From Phymatolithon calcareum (Eukaryota > Rhodophyta > Florideophyceae > Hapalidiales), in NCBI GenBank assembly GCA_977006965.1, contig OZ345368.1:930001-994000 (forward strand): DNA of 64,000 bases, given 5' to 3'. The position numbers were made by a program, and so were the translations under genes. Shown here in pieces: positions 61,400 to 64,000 of the stretch (position 1 is the stretch's first letter; every line of letters begins with the position of its first letter). The notes under the pieces are model-generated. The model saw nothing but the letters and a program-made list of their open reading frames with translations. It was not told where the DNA came from and did no database searches.

Positions 61400-62640
61400 T
61401 CTTCTTTATTACAGGTTTTTTAAGTTTTTTTTGAATTTGGAATTTATTAAACGCCCTCAGTAACACTCATGAGACTGCAAGGGAGATGCGTTTCAGCAGC
61501 TACGTTGTAGCTTCGATCATATATTCAAATACTTGTAACCCGGGTTAACGTCATAGCCCAAGCTGCAAAAACCCTCTCCCGTAAAAGGGCGGAGGGAAAA
61601 GCTTGGGGTTCACCAATCAGATTTCCTCAATTGGCGCCTTGTCTATTCCATGTCGTCGTAAAAGACGATAGTGAAGAAGAGTAGCTTGTCTAGAGCTTTT
61701 TCAGTGATATCAATCTCCTCTTTCGTCAGTTGATATCTTCCGAGGTATTCTTCCAGGTTGCCCATGAGGATTGGTACAGTATCACCGAGTGTGTCTGTGA
61801 GAAGTGATGTGCTCATTGGGGGGGAACCGACCGAATGCCCACTTTACCGCTAATTGGCGGTGCCGTGTTTTCGGGAGTCTGATAATCGCCGGGGTGGACC
61901 CGGGCAGATCGCAGGGAATTTTTCTCTTTCTGTTGGACTCCGAGACGTCTCCTTCGTCTTTGAACAGCAAGATCCTCAACGATTTTGCTGAAACTCCCTG
62001 TTTGAGGGAAGTCAGTGCCGTCTCGAATAGATCGTACTGTCGCATTGCCGATATGTCTCGACTAACCCATTGTAGTTCATCCACATCTCTTTCCTCGATT
62101 GGGACGGCCAGAAGGCTCCTTTTCTTTGACCTGGCTCGTTCCAACATTTTGAGTGCTAGAACAAGTCTCCTGTTTTCGGCGTTGTGAATTCGGCAAAGAA
62201 GGCGAAGTCTGACATAGTGGTTTTTCGATATTGAACCGAATACTTGTGCGAAAAATGTTTTCTCCACTTCTGCGATAGCTGTCTGGACTCTTGGCGTCCA
62301 TGGCGTCAGGTGCATTGCATACTCCCATCTTGGTTGTATCAACGCCTTGTATGTCTTCACTGCTTTCAAGGGGCTGAGTGCTCGCAACGAGACACCCAGG
62401 GACCTCAGTTTATATACCGCGATCTTGGCGAGTCAGATGCGCTCAAGCAGTTTTTTAAGTTGTCCTAGAACAACTCCACATCCTTACGGGTACAGTAGAC
62501 TTTAATAGATACGAGTGGTACTTGACGTCACAACAGCTCCAAAGCTGCACAAAGTGCAGACCTTCGCGTACCTTAACATCAATATCTATACCCAGCCATT
62601 CTTCAGTCGCTGTCCTTCAAAGGGATACATGAAATCGCAA
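61400..62640 (-). mobile_element. LINE-C, longest copy, inserted in chromovirus 2
   Basis: The left end carries the T-rich 3' tail (TTTTTTTTGAATTTGGAATT) shared with 14663 and 3562. The right end is near 62640, where chromovirus RT sequence (ACAAGTTGTAGGTCACTATC) resumes. A clear TSD was not found, so limits are approximate. Confidence 0.75.
61782..62387 (-). pseudogene. LINE-C ORF2 C-terminal fragment
   Basis: About 200 residues: AVKTYKALIQPRWEYAMHLT, VEKTFFAQVFGSISKNHYVR, LRLLCRIHNAENRRLVLALK and, near the end, RHRQLAVKWAFGRFPPNEHI. The last phrase aligns with RTLAIKWAFGMFPP of LINE-B, so LINE-B and LINE-C are sister families. It has no start codon of its own; upstream (62390-62620) carries stops. 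Confidence 0.75.
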
Positions 62641-62659
62641 ACAAGTTGTAGGTCACTAT

Positions 62660-63430
62660 CCTTTTTCTTACCGAAGTAGACGAGCGCACCATACGGTGAC
62701 GATGGCCGTCGCAGAAGTCCTTCGTTCAGCAGTACTTGGAGCTGTTTTCGGAGCTCTTTGATTTGTCTGCTTAAAGACGTGGAACCGTGGGCTTCGAAGG
62801 TTGCTCATCGTACTTGAGATTAATTTCAATATCAACTTGGGCCTGGGTGGAGGATCGCTGAGTAGCTCGTTGAGAAACACATCCTTAAGCTCTTGTACTT
62901 GGTCCTTGAAATGAGGCGTGACTTTAATATCGCCGATTTCCATGGCTCCGAGCTTCGGATTTGTTCGCCGAACAGACTGCTAGTCATCTCCCTTCCGTAC
63001 CAATTTCGAGAATCGCTTACGTGAGACCTTGTTTTACAGACACACTTGATCCACTTCCGGAATTCTTGTATCCACATGGCTTAATAGTCCATCGGGTTCC
63101 GTCAGGACGTTTTATGTTCATAACTTCAGGCTTCCGGTCGATGTTTGGATTGTGCTTCTTCAGCCATTTCCTTCCAACAATGACGTAAGGTTCTCCAGGT
63201 TCGGGGTCCATTTTGATGATATAAACTTGTTCCCCGCAGTTGAGGCAGCTTACTTCGAGATGTCCGTTTGTCATCTCGATGACTGGTACTGTAGGAGTAT
63301 CGCCAAGCTCTGCAGTATCACAGGAGGTCTAGCAATAAGATCAAACGTGATGGCAACTTTTGAAGATATGAAGATATCGGAGGCGCCTGAGTCAATAAAA
63401 GCTGTGACTGTGGTACCATTGAGAGTGCCT
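62660..63430 (-). pseudogene. Chromovirus 2 protease and RT entry
   Basis: Minus strand from 63430: VTAFIDSGASDIFISSKVAI (retropepsin active site DSGA), EVSCLNCGEQVYIIKMDPEP, PYVIVGRKWLKKHNPNIDRK, then after a frame change DVFLNELLSDPPPRP and, in a further frame, SPYGALVYFGKKKDSDLQLV (start of RT). The same order as 52257-53640. Several frameshifts. Confidence 0.8.
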
Positions 63431-63451
63431 TCATAAACCAGCTCATCATCA

Positions 63452-63985
63452 CTACAAGCAGATAGTGAAGACAGCGAAGGTGCGTGTCTTATGCTTGAAA
63501 GCTCTGTAGGAACCCTTGGGCTTCATCATCACATAATCCTCCCGGGAAGAGTGAGATGGATAGGTCCAGCCTTGAAGGCCACATTTGCAGCATCGATCGG
63601 CTGTGAGGTAGAATTTTCCTTCGCATTTTTTGGCTGGCACCTTGCATACAGTGTTGTGATCCTTGCATGTTAGGGCGATGTCCGCGGATGTGGCGTTGCG
63701 GGTGCTCTTCTTTGGCGGGGTTGGGTGCTTAGTTTGTTTGCTCCATTGTTAAGCGCGGTTGAGAGTACGCGCATAGTTCTAGGGTGTGACGCAAATTTCG
63801 GTGACCTTTTGAAACAATTCCATGTGTTTCTCAATCGAAGTCTTGAGGTCCAAATTTACGAGACGTGCTTTTGCTGGAGCTCGTTCGTTATGCGGTACAA
63901 ATCCAGCCATTATTGCGGCTTGAAGGGCGTTAAGAGAGACAGGTTTTTCGTCGTTGTTCTCCAAGGACATGTGGCATTCGGTCAA
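63452..63985 (-). pseudogene. Chromovirus 2 gag C-terminal part
   Basis: Two frames: ALQAAIMAGFVPHNERAPAK plus RLVNLDLKTSIEKHMELFQK (63985-63779), and EGKFYLTADRCCKCGLQGWT (63640-63452). They match 54040-54240 and 53760-53850 in chromovirus 1. Gag continues past the window's end. Confidence 0.75.
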
Positions 63986-64000
63986 TTCAAGAAGCTTGCT

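Larger units (their letters stand above)
60840..64000 (-). mobile_element. Chromovirus 2 (Ty3/gypsy), runs off the window
   Basis: A truncated 3' LTR (60840-60999, ending GTTACA) follows, on the minus strand, the purine tract AAAAACGGGACGAG. Going right come a chromodomain, an RT stub, a LINE-C insertion (61400-62640), the RT entry, protease and gag. As in chromovirus 1, RT is joined almost directly to the chromodomain without RNase H or integrase. The 5' end lies beyond 64000. Confidence 0.85.

Noticed and set aside
1-64000. Bacterial or viral origin of the window
   Set aside because: Spliceosomal introns, eL39, TATA promoters, LINEs and chromoviruses all indicate a eukaryotic nuclear genome; DnaG alone fits organelle targeting.

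Overview
This is eukaryotic nuclear DNA from a transposon-rich, intron-poor genome. The best guess is a red alga or another organism with a red-type plastid. The reasons are a nuclear, bacterial-type DnaG primase with an Arg-rich, transit-peptide-like N-terminus, a eukaryotic ribosomal protein gene (eL39) with one spliceosomal intron, TATA-box promoters, and genes with zero or one short intron. The organism call is an inference; gene starts were chosen at ATG codons, on homology or at splice sites, because many nominal reading frames open at TTG or GTG. LAYOUT. 1-5.4 kb: nested elements, namely a foldback MITE split by a LINE, a LINE-B copy, and a MULE remnant holding a LINE-D that itself holds a LINE-C. 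5.4-9 kb: little recognisable. 9.0-25 kb: the main host-gene island. It holds two paralogous 193-aa genes of unknown function (9.0 kb minus, 18.6 kb plus), a 488-aa gene (21.1 kb) with a broken partial copy at 15.1-16 kb, and a divergent protein kinase (23.1 kb). Inside the island, 11.4-14.9 kb is a LINE nest that includes an element whose RNase H domain is interrupted by a Tudor-like domain. 25.3-27.6 kb: unusually many perfect palindromes, one hAT-type MITE and an AIG1/GIMAP-like GTPase. 28.0-35.4 kb: eL39, an acidic/Lys-rich nuclear protein with a C-terminal winged-helix-like segment, a pre-miRNA-like hairpin and DnaG. 35.4-64 kb: mostly mobile DNA. It includes an intact AT-hook/HTH/beta-grasp gene (37.4 kb) with several broken copies, a long LINE-A with ORF1 and ORF2, a small non-autonomous LTR element with a 40-bp tandem repeat, a decayed hAT transposase, and minus-strand Ty3/gypsy chromoviruses at 50.2-56.8 and 60.8-64 kb that are riddled with LINE insertions. 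HOW THE PARTS RELATE. Exact target-site duplications (TSDs) define many insertions and give a relative order: chromoviruses and MULE first, LINEs A to F into them, and LINE-C into LINE-D. Host genes are monocistronic and share no operon-like organisation. The 193-aa and 488-aa genes share promoter style (TATTTAA) and a 5'-UTR intron just before the start, so they look like a locally duplicated, co-evolved group. The strongest candidates for something undescribed are the Tudor-in-RNase-H LINE, the HTH/beta-grasp family, the 193-aa protein family, and the chromovirus derivatives that kept the chromodomain while losing RNase H and the integrase core.
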